A DNA stretch of 23,047 nucleotides from Megamonas sp. UBA1796 (GCA_002319795.1 DCFU01000014.1:1-23047), one strand, 5' to 3'. Positions 1 to 7,812 are shown, counted from the stretch's first letter. Made by a program: numbers and translations. The notes: generated by a model not told the origin, from the sequence alone.

Positions 1-872
1 GGATGCAAAATTATTGCAGCTCTTTGCTTAACTCGATCCAGCAATTCTGTGTCCCTATCCACGTTGCCTTGTACTTCATCAACTGCTTCAGGCTGGATTC
101 CCAGAGTCTTCAGCTCAGTAACCACCTGTTCTATCGTTTTTTCAGGTTGCCTGAAGTATTCACTGCCCCGGATCCGAATAAAGGTCCATCCGATACGCTC
201 CAGTATAGTTTGCCGCTCCATATCATTGCGTACTTGTGAAGGGGAACTATGATACCGGTCACCATCACATTCTATAGCGATTTTCTTATCACCACAGACA
301 GCAACCATATCGATTCGATATGCGCCAACTTCCCACTGCTGCACGATATGGTAGCCACAAGTTTTAAGTTTCATGGCAACCTGAACTTCAAATTCAGAAT
401 CAGCCCGTGCCGTTACCTCAGCCTGCTGAATTGTTATGCTACTAGGATTCAACGCATACTCTATCAAGTCTTTTCGGATATCTCCTGCCTTCAGGTTCAC
501 ATTATGGTCAAGTGAGTGAATGACCCAGAGCTGGTCCCTGGCACGGCTGGCAGCAACATTATATCGCTTACGGGTTGAGTCCTGAACGCCAAATCCTTGT
601 AAAGAAAGTGGTGTTGCGGGATCCGATGGGCTGTCTACTATACTCAAGAATATAACATCGCGCTCGTCACCCTGGAAATTAGACGAATCACCGCAAAGAA
701 TTCGTCTTTCTTCTATCTCTTTGGCATCAATATCCTCATCCTGGCTGATAAGCGTTTCAATGTATCTCGCCTGGTCAGCACCCAACAAAGAAATAACGCC
801 AAAGGTCTTCCCGGCATATTCAGATTGCTCCATACATGCTTTCATCAAGGCAATAATAGCCTCTGCTTCGGC
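1..872 (-). pseudogene. Detached C-terminal part of the SF1 helicase-nuclease (after frameshift)
   Basis: Translating the minus strand from 872 to the left edge gives 290 open codons and no stop, so the gene continues beyond the window. It carries what the main reading frame upstream lacks. An SF1 motif V-like FQGDERDVIFLS lies near 640-690. Motif VI, YNVAASRARDQLWVIHSL, lies near 520-575. A Vsr-like (DUF559/MTES_1575 type) nuclease domain spans roughly 200-410, with the acidic ECDGD core at 258-272 followed by a histidine. An in-frame TGA at 873-875 directly precedes this segment, and no ribosome binding site or start is evident, so it is probably not translated alone. Restoring one G (AATGAG-GCCGAAG) joins it to the upstream frame as ...KINEAEAEAIIAL. 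The join is direct sequence reading; the family assignment rests on motifs. Confidence 0.8.
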
Positions 873-3800
873 TCATTGATTTTTCGTCTATCGCTTCGCC
901 TACCATCATCTACCCGATAATTTACCACTGCTGGCAACAAATTACTGCTGCTGGCAGATCTTAACGGCAGTATCGTTCCTCCATAGGAAAGCCAATTACT
1001 GTACCCAATGATTTCCGGCACGCAACGGAAATGTTCCTTCAACATTAATGGGTGATATGTTGTCATAGCAATATCATAGATGGAAGTCTGCGCATCATAA
1101 ATTATGCTGTTCGGGATATCTTCTGACAGATATATCTGCCGGAGATTTTCCATCTTTCCAGAATCAATGCCGACAGCCATCGGACTCACCTGCTTGTCAT
1201 CACCTACGATAATCAGTTTCTTGCCCATATAGAGTATTGCCAAAGAAGAAATATCCGATTGGCTTGCCTCGTCTACAATAACAATATCAAAGATATTCTT
1301 GGCTGGATTCAGATTTTCCATTGCCTTATAGATAGGCATAATCCAAGCAGGAACTGCTATCTGACATTTTTCCATCAGATGTCTGGCTTCGGCTTTAAAT
1401 TTTGGCGCCCGTTTTCCAGTGCCTTTACCAATTTTTTTTACTACAGCTCGCCATCCCTGCAATGCCTGTTGAAGATCCAAATCAGATTCCGTCTTCAAAA
1501 GTAACTGATACCATCCAGATTTTTCCGCATACGCAGCTGTAATTTCTCGATAAGCTCTGCTCAACCGTCTGCTTTCCGCCTGATACTTACTAATTGGCGT
1601 AGATGTAATCTCTTCAAGCAGCATAGACAGCTGGCGCCACTTCCATGCATCCATGATATCACTGTGAACAACAGCCTCTCCATGTATCCCCTCATGCTTA
1701 CTGATAGCCTCTACCCAATCCGGTGCATAAGGAGTAAGCCGTTTTAAATATTCATTACGCTTAAACAGTACGTTATATTTCTCATAAACGGTAACCAATT
1801 GACCTAATGATCCACCATACAACTCGGAATCACGCGTACATATAGCACGATAAAGCTCCTGCAGTATATCGCTATTCACACGATTATCTTTCATCACAAT
1901 CTGTGAAAGCTGATTCAGTCTATCTTTATCGTCGGCCAAGCTCAGGATATCCGTGCATATATCACAGCATACAGGAATAACATCATGGATCGCATTCAAT
2001 CGTTTGGTGAAGGCTGTTTGCTCAGAATCAAGCGTGGAAATACCACACACATCATTTTCCAAGAAGCCAACGCCCAGTAACAATTCACTGAAAGCTTTAT
2101 GATCTGTACTAGCCCAATTCAAATAGATGTTGATTGAATGTACGTATTTTTTTGCTACGCGTTCCGGTTCTGGCCCCAAAGATTGAAATGATGGCACACC
2201 ATAAGGCACCAAAAGTTCATTCCAGAAATTGTTACACGTATTTCGAGCATGTTTCAGCTCTATGTGTAAGATAGCCAACGCACACTCTTCACTTGATGAT
2301 GGAACCTTACCAGACACTCGGACAGACTTTAATGACTTGTCAAGTTTTTTATGGAAAACAGAAAACATAAACGGCAATCCGCCAGCATCGTAAAGTCGCT
2401 TAACTTCTTTTAATGAATCTAGCAGGTCATCAGTAAACACACCTTCTGCAAAAGCAACGTCGCTTCCCAAGCCTTTATTTGCAAGATTCGCCCCTATTTC
2501 TCCAGTTACTTCAATCTGGTTGATAAGAGTCACCCACCGATCTCTATAGCCTCCACCAGATTTGCCATCGATAACCACTGCCTGCTGCCAAGACTCGATT
2601 TTACCATACTGACTGCAATATTCTTTTAACGCCCTGACCGACTCTATCGACGGATAAGCGATAGAAAACGTCCTTCTAAACATCATAAAGCTTATCGTTT
2701 TATTCTCTGTAGACACAGAGGCACGAAGCAATCCGCCATCATTGATAGACTGTATATTGCCTTCCACATTTGCTAAGTGCTGGCACAATTCGTCAAATTC
2801 AGTTACAGACAACAATTCATCCGGCGCTGGCAAATCATAACTTAACTCAGCAGCATCAGCATAAGTGATAATTTCGTTGCTACGATAAAGTTCAACAAGC
2901 TCATCAAAGCTCAAGGGAAGGACAGAGTCAGCCTTAACTGTACCAGGGATATAATCTAACTTTGCCTGATTAAGAGCTACAAATTTAGCTACTTCTGTAG
3001 GAGTAAAGCTTTCTCCCTGATAGGTAATGGACTCGCACTCCTTCTGGATGCTCATGAAAATCTTTTTTCTGACCAGAGCTAAGCCGGCAATGATATTCTT
3101 GCGCTCTTCACCGATAGCATCCATTTCCTTCTGGATGCTGCTAGAGGAATGCTGGGACATAAAGCTGGTGATTTCCTCGACTGCTTTCTCCATGTCCTTG
3201 TTGGAATTATCTAGCAAGGATACGCAAAGGCTCTGCAAACCTGGTGCTATCTTATCCTTTAAGACATCCAGAGCCTTCGTCGTCTGACTGGTAACGAGTA
3301 CGCTTTTCCCTTGGGCGATAAAATGCCCCAAAAGATTGGCGATAGTATGAGTCTTACCTGTGCCGGGAGGTCCCTGTACCAATACGGCATTATAGTTTTC
3401 AATGCGTTGAGCAATCTCCAGCTGTTCACGATTCGCTTCCTTACTGAGCAGAATGTCTACACTCTCACCGCCTACCATAGCCAGCTGCTCTTCAATCGAA
3501 TATTCCTTATCATCTGGCGGGACATCTACCTTACCACCACTGACCAGATCAATCAGTGTCTTAGGAATATCCATCCCCGATTCAATTGCCTCATTGATTT
3601 TCTCGATAGCTCGGACTGTACCATCCTGCCGTTTACGGATAATAAAGCATGGTGCATTGTAGAGAAGGAATCGGTTATTTTGCTCCCATCCCTCCGGAAT
3701 ACCATCATCCGAATAGATACTATTAGATGATAATTGACGGATTAACACCTTCAGAAATCCTGGGGTGTCATTCCGATCCAACGGATGATAGTCATTCTCT

Positions 3801-4591
3801 ACCATCTCATCCTGCAGTGTGTTTATTTCCTGCAAATTCACATCATCCAGAGTCTTCAACACATCGGTATAAAGCTCAGGAACAGCTTCCTTGTCACGGA
3901 TAAATACAGTATTATTCGCGGCATCAAAATCCAATTTGACTCTGCGTATCAATAGGGGATGGCAAACGGAATCATTCATTGCATCACAGAAAACACCATT
4001 GGCAACAATGATTTCCTCAAGTTCCCCATCACGCTTCAGTGCAAAATATTCGCTATAAAGCTTATCAAAGATGACACGATTTCTGGCAATTCGTTTCTGA
4101 TTTTCCACCCACGTAAACCGTCGTTCATACCATGCCTCGTACTCCTGAACTCTTTCGGGATCTGCATCAAATGAAATAACCTTTTCTACTTCTTCACCAG
4201 TATCCGGGACTCTATCCATTATGATTTTTTTATCCTGATACTCCGCGTCTACTCTATAATCTTTCCAGCCATCTCGCAACCACTCATATAAGATATCTGT
4301 CGGAGTCGGACAAGGTTCAAAATCCTCCTTATGAACGGAAAGAAGATTATTATCCCGCTCAGTATCTACAACGGTATTATCGTCCTCTATCCGATCCTGA
4401 TAAATCAACTTGATATTCTTAGGATCATCAGGGAGTTCAGAGCACCATAGTTGCCACCGATACTCTTTGACATTCAGTATCGTTTTCTGCTTAAGTTTAT
4501 TCAATTCTTGAATATATTTAAACAAAGATGATACACGATTGGAAATTTCTGTCTGAGAAATCACTTTATTTTCTATAGTTTCATCATTCAA
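845..4591 (-). CDS. Large SF1 (DNA2/NAM7-like) helicase, defence-type, C-terminus lost by frameshift
   Basis: The frame encodes 1,248 residues. Walker A GPPGTGKTHT has its lysine at about residue 413, the DEAS (Walker B/motif II) is at about 1107-1110, and a motif IV-like EHFRCVPEI follows near the end. The roughly 400-residue N-terminal region and the long helical insert between Walker A and DEAS (about 440-1050) fit the large helicase plus Vsr-like nuclease proteins found in defence islands (the DUF4011-helicase-Vsr 'Hhe' type is the closest named architecture I can recall). The start is TTG at 4591, because AGGTGGTGAG sits five bases upstream and no in-frame ATG is better placed. The last eight residues and the stop at 845 arise from a missing base near 872; intact, the protein would exceed 1,530 residues. 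The frameshift separates ATPase motifs from motifs V/VI and nuclease, so the product as written should be inactive unless the frameshift is a sequencing error. Restriction of foreign DNA is an inference. Confidence 0.82.
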   Translation of the reverse strand: MNDETIENKVISQTEISNRVSSLFKYIQELNKLKQKTILNVKEYRWQLWCSELPDDPKNIKLIYQDRIEDDNTVVDTERDNNLLSVHKEDFEPCPTPTDILYEWLRDGWKDYRVDAEYQDKKIIMDRVPDTGEEVEKVISFDADPERVQEYEAWYERRFTWVENQKRIARNRVIFDKLYSEYFALKRDGELEEIIVANGVFCDAMNDSVCHPLLIRRVKLDFDAANNTVFIRDKEAVPELYTDVLKTLDDVNLQEINTLQDEMVENDYHPLDRNDTPGFLKVLIRQLSSNSIYSDDGIPEGWEQNNRFLLYNAPCFIIRKRQDGTVRAIEKINEAIESGMDIPKTLIDLVSGGKVDVPPDDKEYSIEEQLAMVGGESVDILLSKEANREQLEIAQRIENYNAVLVQGPPGTGKTHTIANLLGHFIAQGKSVLVTSQTTKALDVLKDKIAPGLQSLCVSLLDNSNKDMEKAVEEITSFMSQHSSSSIQKEMDAIGEERKNIIAGLALVRKKIFMSIQKECESITYQGESFTPTEVAKFVALNQAKLDYIPGTVKADSVLPLSFDELVELYRSNEIITYADAAELSYDLPAPDELLSVTEFDELCQHLANVEGNIQSINDGGLLRASVSTENKTISFMMFRRTFSIAYPSIESVRALKEYCSQYGKIESWQQAVVIDGKSGGGYRDRWVTLINQIEVTGEIGANLANKGLGSDVAFAEGVFTDDLLDSLKEVKRLYDAGGLPFMFSVFHKKLDKSLKSVRVSGKVPSSSEECALAILHIELKHARNTCNNFWNELLVPYGVPSFQSLGPEPERVAKKYVHSINIYLNWASTDHKAFSELLLGVGFLENDVCGISTLDSEQTAFTKRLNAIHDVIPVCCDICTDILSLADDKDRLNQLSQIVMKDNRVNSDILQELYRAICTRDSELYGGSLGQLVTVYEKYNVLFKRNEYLKRLTPYAPDWVEAISKHEGIHGEAVVHSDIMDAWKWRQLSMLLEEITSTPISKYQAESRRLSRAYREITAAYAEKSGWYQLLLKTESDLDLQQALQGWRAVVKKIGKGTGKRAPKFKAEARHLMEKCQIAVPAWIMPIYKAMENLNPAKNIFDIVIVDEASQSDISSLAILYMGKKLIIVGDDKQVSPMAVGIDSGKMENLRQIYLSEDIPNSIIYDAQTSIYDIAMTTYHPLMLKEHFRCVPEIIGYSNWLSYGGTILPLRSASSSNLLPAVVNYRVDDGRRSDRRKINEPKQRLLLP

Positions 4592-4608
4592 TTTATCTCA
4601 CCACCTGC

Positions 4609-4642
4609 ATAGGAATTTGATATTATAATATTAAATTCCTAT
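4609..4642. promoter_or_regulatory. 34-bp near-perfect palindrome, candidate operator of the helicase gene
   Basis: Outer arms ATAGGAATTT (4609-4618) and AAATTCCTAT (4633-4642) are exact inverted repeats. The 12 bases 4620-4631 between them are themselves a perfect palindrome, so only the 4619/4632 pair is mismatched. The centre holds the -10 box of the minus-strand promoter, which is where a dimeric repressor would block transcription. The regulator is unknown and none is encoded beside it. Confidence 0.65.
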
Positions 4643-4650
4643 TGTGTAAA
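4622..4650 (-). promoter_or_regulatory. Sigma-70-type promoter of the helicase-nuclease gene
   Basis: On the minus strand TTTACA (4650-4645) and a perfect TATAAT (4627-4622) are separated by 17 bases. Transcription would start near 4615, leaving a leader of about 25 bases that contains the AGGTGGTG ribosome binding site (about 4606-4599) before the TTG start at 4591. Confidence 0.7.
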
Positions 4651-4871
4651 TTTAATTCGGATCATTAAACATATTCAGCAAATCGCATGCAACAGCATTG
4701 AATCCAAAGTGAACTCAAGCAGCTTGCTTTTGGGTTATAATTACTATAGCTGATATCCATACAGGTTTCCTTTTCACCTATTAAGTCTATCCCAAATTAT
4801 ACTCCAATTACCTTTATTTGGATAGTTTTCTATACAAATAGATATATTTTCTCTCCTAATTATCCTGATAT
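4643..4871. other. Divergent intergenic region without a gene
   Basis: This AT-rich spacer lies between the helicase and SRAP genes. I see no coding frame of substance. It contains an ACTCAAGCAGCTTG stretch (4713-4726) with a short self-complementary core, similar to a stretch in the putative attachment region at 6935-6948. No LexA-like box was recognised. Confidence 0.5.
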
Positions 4872-4919
4872 TTGCATTTTTTTTAATTCATGACCTATAC
4901 TATAAATAATTGGAGGTGA
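4872..4919 (+). promoter_or_regulatory. Promoter and ribosome binding site of the SRAP gene
   Basis: TTGCAT (4872-4877) and TATACT (4896-4901) are 18 bases apart; an overlapping TATAAA follows. GGAGGTGA at 4912-4919 is four bases from the ATG at 4924, fixing that start. Confidence 0.55.
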
Positions 4920-4923
4920 CCAT

Positions 4924-5502
4924 ATGTGTAGTCGCTATGGCATAAATAAGAAATTAACGAATTGGATGCATCATTATGCTAGTGAAAGACGCTTTTTAGA
5001 GACGACTTCTAGAGATATACATCCTACTGATATCGCGCCCGTGCTCGTTGGCCGTCCTCTGCAACCGATCATTATACCAATGATCTGGGGTATGGAACGA
5101 AAGTGCAATGGCGGTCTCACCATCAATGCCCGTGTCGAAACGTTATGGGAGCGTCCAATGTTTTCTTACAGCATCCATTCCCAACGATGTATCCTTCCGG
5201 CCAGCCATTTCTACGAATGGGATGTAGACAAGCACAAAGCCACCTTCTACAGTGCAGAAGACGATTTCTTGTTCTTGGCAGGCATCTATAGCACGGATAA
5301 CGACAGCAATCGCTTTGTTATCATCACCCAACCCGCAGATGAAGTGATGCTTCCCGTCCACGAACGGATGCCGGTCTGCATTCCGTTGTCCTTGCTTCAA
5401 GACTGGCTCTATGATAATACTGCCACCAAAAAAATTCTTGCGACCGCAACCGTCCCCCTGGTTCGAAAACAAAACATCCAGCAATTGTCCCTATGGCAAT
5501 AA
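4924..5502 (+). CDS. SRAP-domain protein (YedK/HMCES family), abasic-site DNA crosslinking protein
   Basis: This is a complete 192-residue SOS-response-associated-peptidase family protein. The family crosslinks covalently to abasic sites in single-stranded DNA through the amino group and thiol of Cys2, shielding the lesion during replication. All signature positions are visible: Cys2 immediately after the initiator Met, Asn68 in the INARVET motif, Glu98 in FYEW, and His146 in HERMP. Their spacing resembles E. coli YedK, and the length is slightly short for the family. A strong GGAGGTGA supports the ATG. The gene stands alone, divergent from the helicase and upstream of an integrase in the same direction, with a hairpin between them. 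Standalone SRAP genes occur both in chromosomes and on mobile elements, so it may be host DNA or element cargo. Family identification is confident; its role in this locus is not known. Confidence 0.93.
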   Translation: MCSRYGINKKLTNWMHHYASERRFLETTSRDIHPTDIAPVLVGRPLQPIIIPMIWGMERKCNGGLTINARVETLWERPMFSYSIHSQRCILPASHFYEWDVDKHKATFYSAEDDFLFLAGIYSTDNDSNRFVIITQPADEVMLPVHERMPVCIPLSLLQDWLYDNTATKKILATATVPLVRKQNIQQLSLWQ

Positions 5503-5503
5503 A

Positions 5504-5541
5504 GCATAAAGCCCGACGAATTTCTTCGCCGAGCTTTATGC
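5504..5541. terminator. Hairpin at the end of the SRAP gene, possible bidirectional terminator
   Basis: GCATAAAGC (5504-5512) pairs with GCTTTATGC (5533-5541), and an inner stem CGACGAA/TTCGCCG with one mismatch extends it. It begins two bases after the SRAP stop. The T-tract is weak on the + strand and somewhat better on the - strand (TTTATT). Confidence 0.5.
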
Positions 5542-5599
5542 TATCAGGAAACAAGCTCCATTTAGATAGCATCCTAAAATTACCGATTAAGTTTAATAA

Positions 5600-5628
5600 T
5601 TTACAAACCTATTATACCCTTGTATCAT
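5600..5628 (+). promoter_or_regulatory. Promoter of the integrase gene
   Basis: TTTACA (5600-5605) and TATCAT (5623-5628) are exactly 17 bases apart, about 60 bases upstream of the integrase ATG. A GAGAGGA ribosome binding site lies shortly before the start. The rest of 5542-5687 holds no gene. Confidence 0.5.
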
Positions 5629-5687
5629 AGAACATAGGTAAACCATTCTGAAAGAATATGGGGTTTCTTTATTGAGAGGATGGTTAC

Positions 5688-6794
5688 ATGTATTTACGAA
5701 AAAAAGGTGAAAAATGGTATTATACTCTTGTCACCGAACTAGCAGACGGTAGTAAGAAAAAAATGGAACGTGTCGGAGGTGGTACAAAAAACGAAGCCAG
5801 ACAAGCCTACCTAGAAGCGATCCGAAAGCAGGATCGTTTTGGACGTATTGCGGAATTAAAAAATATAACGGTAAAAGAATTTATGCAGGATTGGTACACG
5901 AATTATGTAATGGTTAACCTTGGAAAAAACACGATTGATACCTATCGGAGTGTATTAAATAACCATATTTATCCTGCCTTCGGCAATAAAAAATTGTATC
6001 AAATAACTTCCATTATGCTGCAAAGGTTTCTAAATATAAAAAAAGAAACCTATAGCAGAGGCACTCTGGATGTCTTCGTTGCCGTCTTAAAAAAAAGTTT
6101 CCAGGCAGCCGTACATCCCTATGATTATTTGGATAAAAATCCTGCAGAGTATATTCATATTCCACGCTATGGGGACATGGCAGCCGATGCGCATGTTTTT
6201 ACCCGTCAACAATTAAAAACTATTTTTGAACATTTCGGTCCAGAACATATTTTTTATATTCCTATCCAGCTCTCCTATCATACCGGAATGCGTTTAGGAG
6301 AATGTCTGGCACTCAAATGGGCGGATGTACAATTAAAGGAACGCTTACTTACCATAGATGCGAATCTCTATGATAAAGATGGTATCGCACATCGATTTGA
6401 AACGACAAAAGGCAAAAAACCAAGAACTTTATCGTTTAGTGAGAAACTTTATACAACTTTAAAATTTCATCACGCAAAACAATCCGAAAATAAGTTAAAC
6501 TATGGCAAATATTATAAAGAGCAGGAATTTGTATGTACGCATGAAGATGGCTCCCCTATGTGTTCAAGTGATATGCGATATTTCGGTATGTGGTGTAAAA
6601 AAAACTTCAATGCTGGGAGTTTCCACTCTTTTCGTCACACACATGCAACAATGCTATTGGAAGCAGGATTGGATATGGATTATGTTTCCAAACGCCTGGG
6701 ACATGCAAGCATCGCAATTACGTCAAAGACATATTCACATATTACATCGAAACGCAATAAAGACGCCCAAAGAATCATTGAAAAGACTTTATAA
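5688..6794 (+). CDS. int: Tyrosine recombinase, phage/ICE-type integrase
   Basis: This complete 368-residue site-specific recombinase inserts or excises a mobile element by strand exchange through a 3'-phosphotyrosine. The domain order is typical of phage and Tn916-like integrases: an N-terminal arm-type DNA-binding fold (about 1-50, starting YLRKKGEKWYY), a helical core-binding domain (about 60-160), and the catalytic domain (about 170-368). Catalytic residues visible are Arg202 in HTGMRLGE, Lys241 in the beta-hairpin, His313 and Arg316 in HSFRH, His339 in LGHAS, and the nucleophile Tyr349 in TYSH. It has its own promoter. The 3' end is followed at once by repeat families and an imperfect inverted core resembling an attachment site. 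It converges with the phage cargo genes, so whether it belongs to the prophage on its right or to an island on its left is undecided. No excisionase gene is seen nearby. Confidence 0.95.
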   Translation: MYLRKKGEKWYYTLVTELADGSKKKMERVGGGTKNEARQAYLEAIRKQDRFGRIAELKNITVKEFMQDWYTNYVMVNLGKNTIDTYRSVLNNHIYPAFGNKKLYQITSIMLQRFLNIKKETYSRGTLDVFVAVLKKSFQAAVHPYDYLDKNPAEYIHIPRYGDMAADAHVFTRQQLKTIFEHFGPEHIFYIPIQLSYHTGMRLGECLALKWADVQLKERLLTIDANLYDKDGIAHRFETTKGKKPRTLSFSEKLYTTLKFHHAKQSENKLNYGKYYKEQEFVCTHEDGSPMCSSDMRYFGMWCKKNFNAGSFHSFRHTHATMLLEAGLDMDYVSKRLGHASIAITSKTYSHITSKRNKDAQRIIEKTL

Positions 6795-6799
6795 ATGTA

Positions 6800-6842
6800 T
6801 TTTCCGCTTTTTCTTTCGAAAAGCGGAAAATCAAGCGGAAAA
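6800..6842. repeat. GCGGAAAA repeat cluster with inverted copy, candidate integrase arm sites or hairpin
   Basis: AAGCGGAAAA occurs at 6821-6830 and 6833-6842 (12-base period), with an inverted copy TTTTCCGCTT at 6800-6809. The outer pair can fold as a 12-bp hairpin (6800-6811 with 6819-6830) just after the integrase stop, but no T-tract follows on either strand, so terminator function is doubtful. Confidence 0.5.
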
Positions 6843-6865
6843 TTCCCAGAACCCCAATAAAATAG

Positions 6866-6922
6866 GATATTAATGGATTTTTTATACTTATCGGAAGTAA
6901 TTGGCGGGGGAGATATTAATGG
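6866..6922 (+). repeat. 11-bp direct repeat GATATTAATGG
   Basis: Exact copies lie at 6866-6876 and 6912-6922, 46 bases apart, between the integrase gene and the putative crossover core. No gene product or promoter explains them. Confidence 0.5.
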
Positions 6923-7112
6923 TTGCTAAAATGCACTCAAGCACCTTGGATGCCTTGATTTATAAGGAATCTTCAACTCTCAGTATTTTTCGTTGTTTCT
7001 CATATCTCCCCTGACTTTTTCTCTCTCGTGGGAAAGACGTGGGAAAATCAATCGCCTCTAACACCTGTGAAAACATGGCCTCTGAGGTGGCCTGTAAAAT
7101 TATCGTGGGAAA
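6906..7112. other. Putative attachment-site region (core plus arm-like repeats)
   Basis: The stretch contains an imperfect inverted repeat TCAAGCA...TGCCTTGA around a 7-base centre (6937-6958), the layout expected for paired core-type integrase sites. It is bracketed by a distant inverted repeat GGGGAGATAT (6907-6916) / ATATCTCCCC (7002-7011). To the right CGTGGGAAA is repeated at 7027-7035, 7038-7046 and 7104-7112, the first two with an 11-base period as arm-type sites often have. Position directly 3' of the integrase supports the reading. The crossover point cannot be proven from one junction. Confidence 0.4.
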
Positions 7113-7186
7113 ATACGTAGCTAAGTTCTTGCTATGATAGTCGACTATTGAAAAGCACATTCTCTCCAATTATTTTTATGATTGCT

Positions 7187-7226
7187 AAAAAACGGCTCTC
7201 TAGAATCGCTTCTGAGCCGTTTTTTT
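7187..7226. terminator. Strong bidirectional rho-independent terminator
   Basis: AAAAAACGGCTC (7187-7198) and GAGCCGTTTTTT (7214-7225) form a 12-bp stem around a 15-base loop. The T-run on the + strand and the complementary A-run make it functional in both directions. It isolates the integrase side from the cargo genes. Confidence 0.85.
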
Positions 7227-7336
7227 CTTTATACGCTTATGATTAATCGTACGAATGCATAAATTTCGTTATACGCGATTTTGTGGCTATATATCACGAT
7301 TGGACTATAATTAAAAGGCATTTTAAAATTTATACA
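7227..7336. other. Gene-free AT-rich spacer
   Basis: No coding frame is seen here. A TATAAT hexamer on the + strand near 7306 has no well-spaced -35 and no gene following it in that direction. Confidence 0.4.
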
Positions 7337-7389
7337 CAAAATGCACACCCATTCATTAAAAAACTTATCTTGAATGGATGTGCATTTTG
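7337..7389 (-). terminator. Terminator of the lectin gene
   Basis: CAAAATGCACA-CCATTCA type arms at 7337-7355 and 7371-7389 pair over 19 positions with a single mismatch, ending 19 bases beyond the lectin stop codon. The T-richness after the stem on the minus strand is moderate. Confidence 0.7.
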
Positions 7390-7408
7390 TTTAAATTAAA
7401 TATTCAGT

Positions 7409-7756
7409 TTACTTTATCTTAAAAACACAACCGCATACGCTCATTTTATTTTCGATAACAGTGGTCCATTGCCCGTTCCATTCGCCTCCGTAAGAGGCAC
7501 ATACAACTGGACATTTTTCTTTCGCATCTTCCTGGTTCCAAATTGGTCCTGCTAAAACATCCATTGTATAGGATTCACTTCCTGTATACGGAAAGTCAAA
7601 TGTGCAATCACATGTACTCATTTCTCCTTCAATGACAGTACGCCACTGTCCATTCCATTTTCCTAAATGTGCTGCACAAACCATAGGGCACTTTTTTTGC
7701 GCATCTTCTTGATTCCAAATAGGTCCAGCAGGAATTGAAACTGTAAATGACGACAT
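7409..7756 (-). CDS. MVL-family mannan-binding lectin with two cysteine-containing repeats
   Basis: This 115-residue protein is built of two tandem repeats at an exact 59-residue offset: AGPIWNQEDA (10-19 and 69-78), then KCPxVCA, then WNGQW (34-38 and 93-97), then TVIE and MS-x-C-x-C. This is the signature of the Microcystis viridis lectin MVL, which binds the mannose-GlcNAc core of high-mannose glycans with one site per repeat and has nearly the same length. Unlike MVL as I recall it, this protein has eight cysteines in matching positions (23, 27, 49, 51 and 82, 86, 108, 110), which could form disulfides or bind metal. No signal peptide or membrane segment is present, so it would be cytosolic or released by lysis. 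AGGAGG lies eight bases before the ATG. It has its own promoter, palindrome and terminator between the SIR2 operon and the attachment region, as expected for phage or island cargo. The target glycan and purpose are unknown. Confidence 0.9.
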   Translation of the reverse strand: MSSFTVSIPAGPIWNQEDAQKKCPMVCAAHLGKWNGQWRTVIEGEMSTCDCTFDFPYTGSESYTMDVLAGPIWNQEDAKEKCPVVCASYGGEWNGQWTTVIENKMSVCGCVFKIK

Positions 7757-7789
7757 AAAATAGCCTCCTATAATTTAATTTTTGAATTT

Positions 7790-7807
7790 TAGAAAAACGT
7801 TTTTCTA
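7790..7807. promoter_or_regulatory. Perfect 18-bp palindrome, candidate operator of the lectin gene
   Basis: TAGAAAAACGTTTTTCTA is fully self-complementary and lies just downstream of the predicted -10 of the lectin promoter, about 34 bases upstream of the start codon. Repressor binding there would block transcription; the regulator is not identified. Confidence 0.6.
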
Positions 7808-7812
7808 CTCTC

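Noticed and set aside
6800..6830. Hairpin after the integrase stop as an intrinsic terminator
   Set aside because: The stem is good but no T-run follows it on either strand; the strong terminator at 7187-7226 is a better candidate, and the repeats may be integrase sites.
6960..7169. A 69-codon minus-strand frame starting MERMCFSIVDYHS
   Set aside because: It overlaps the repeat-rich putative attachment region and the CGTGGGAAA repeats, has an unconvincing composition and no family resemblance. I treat it as non-coding.
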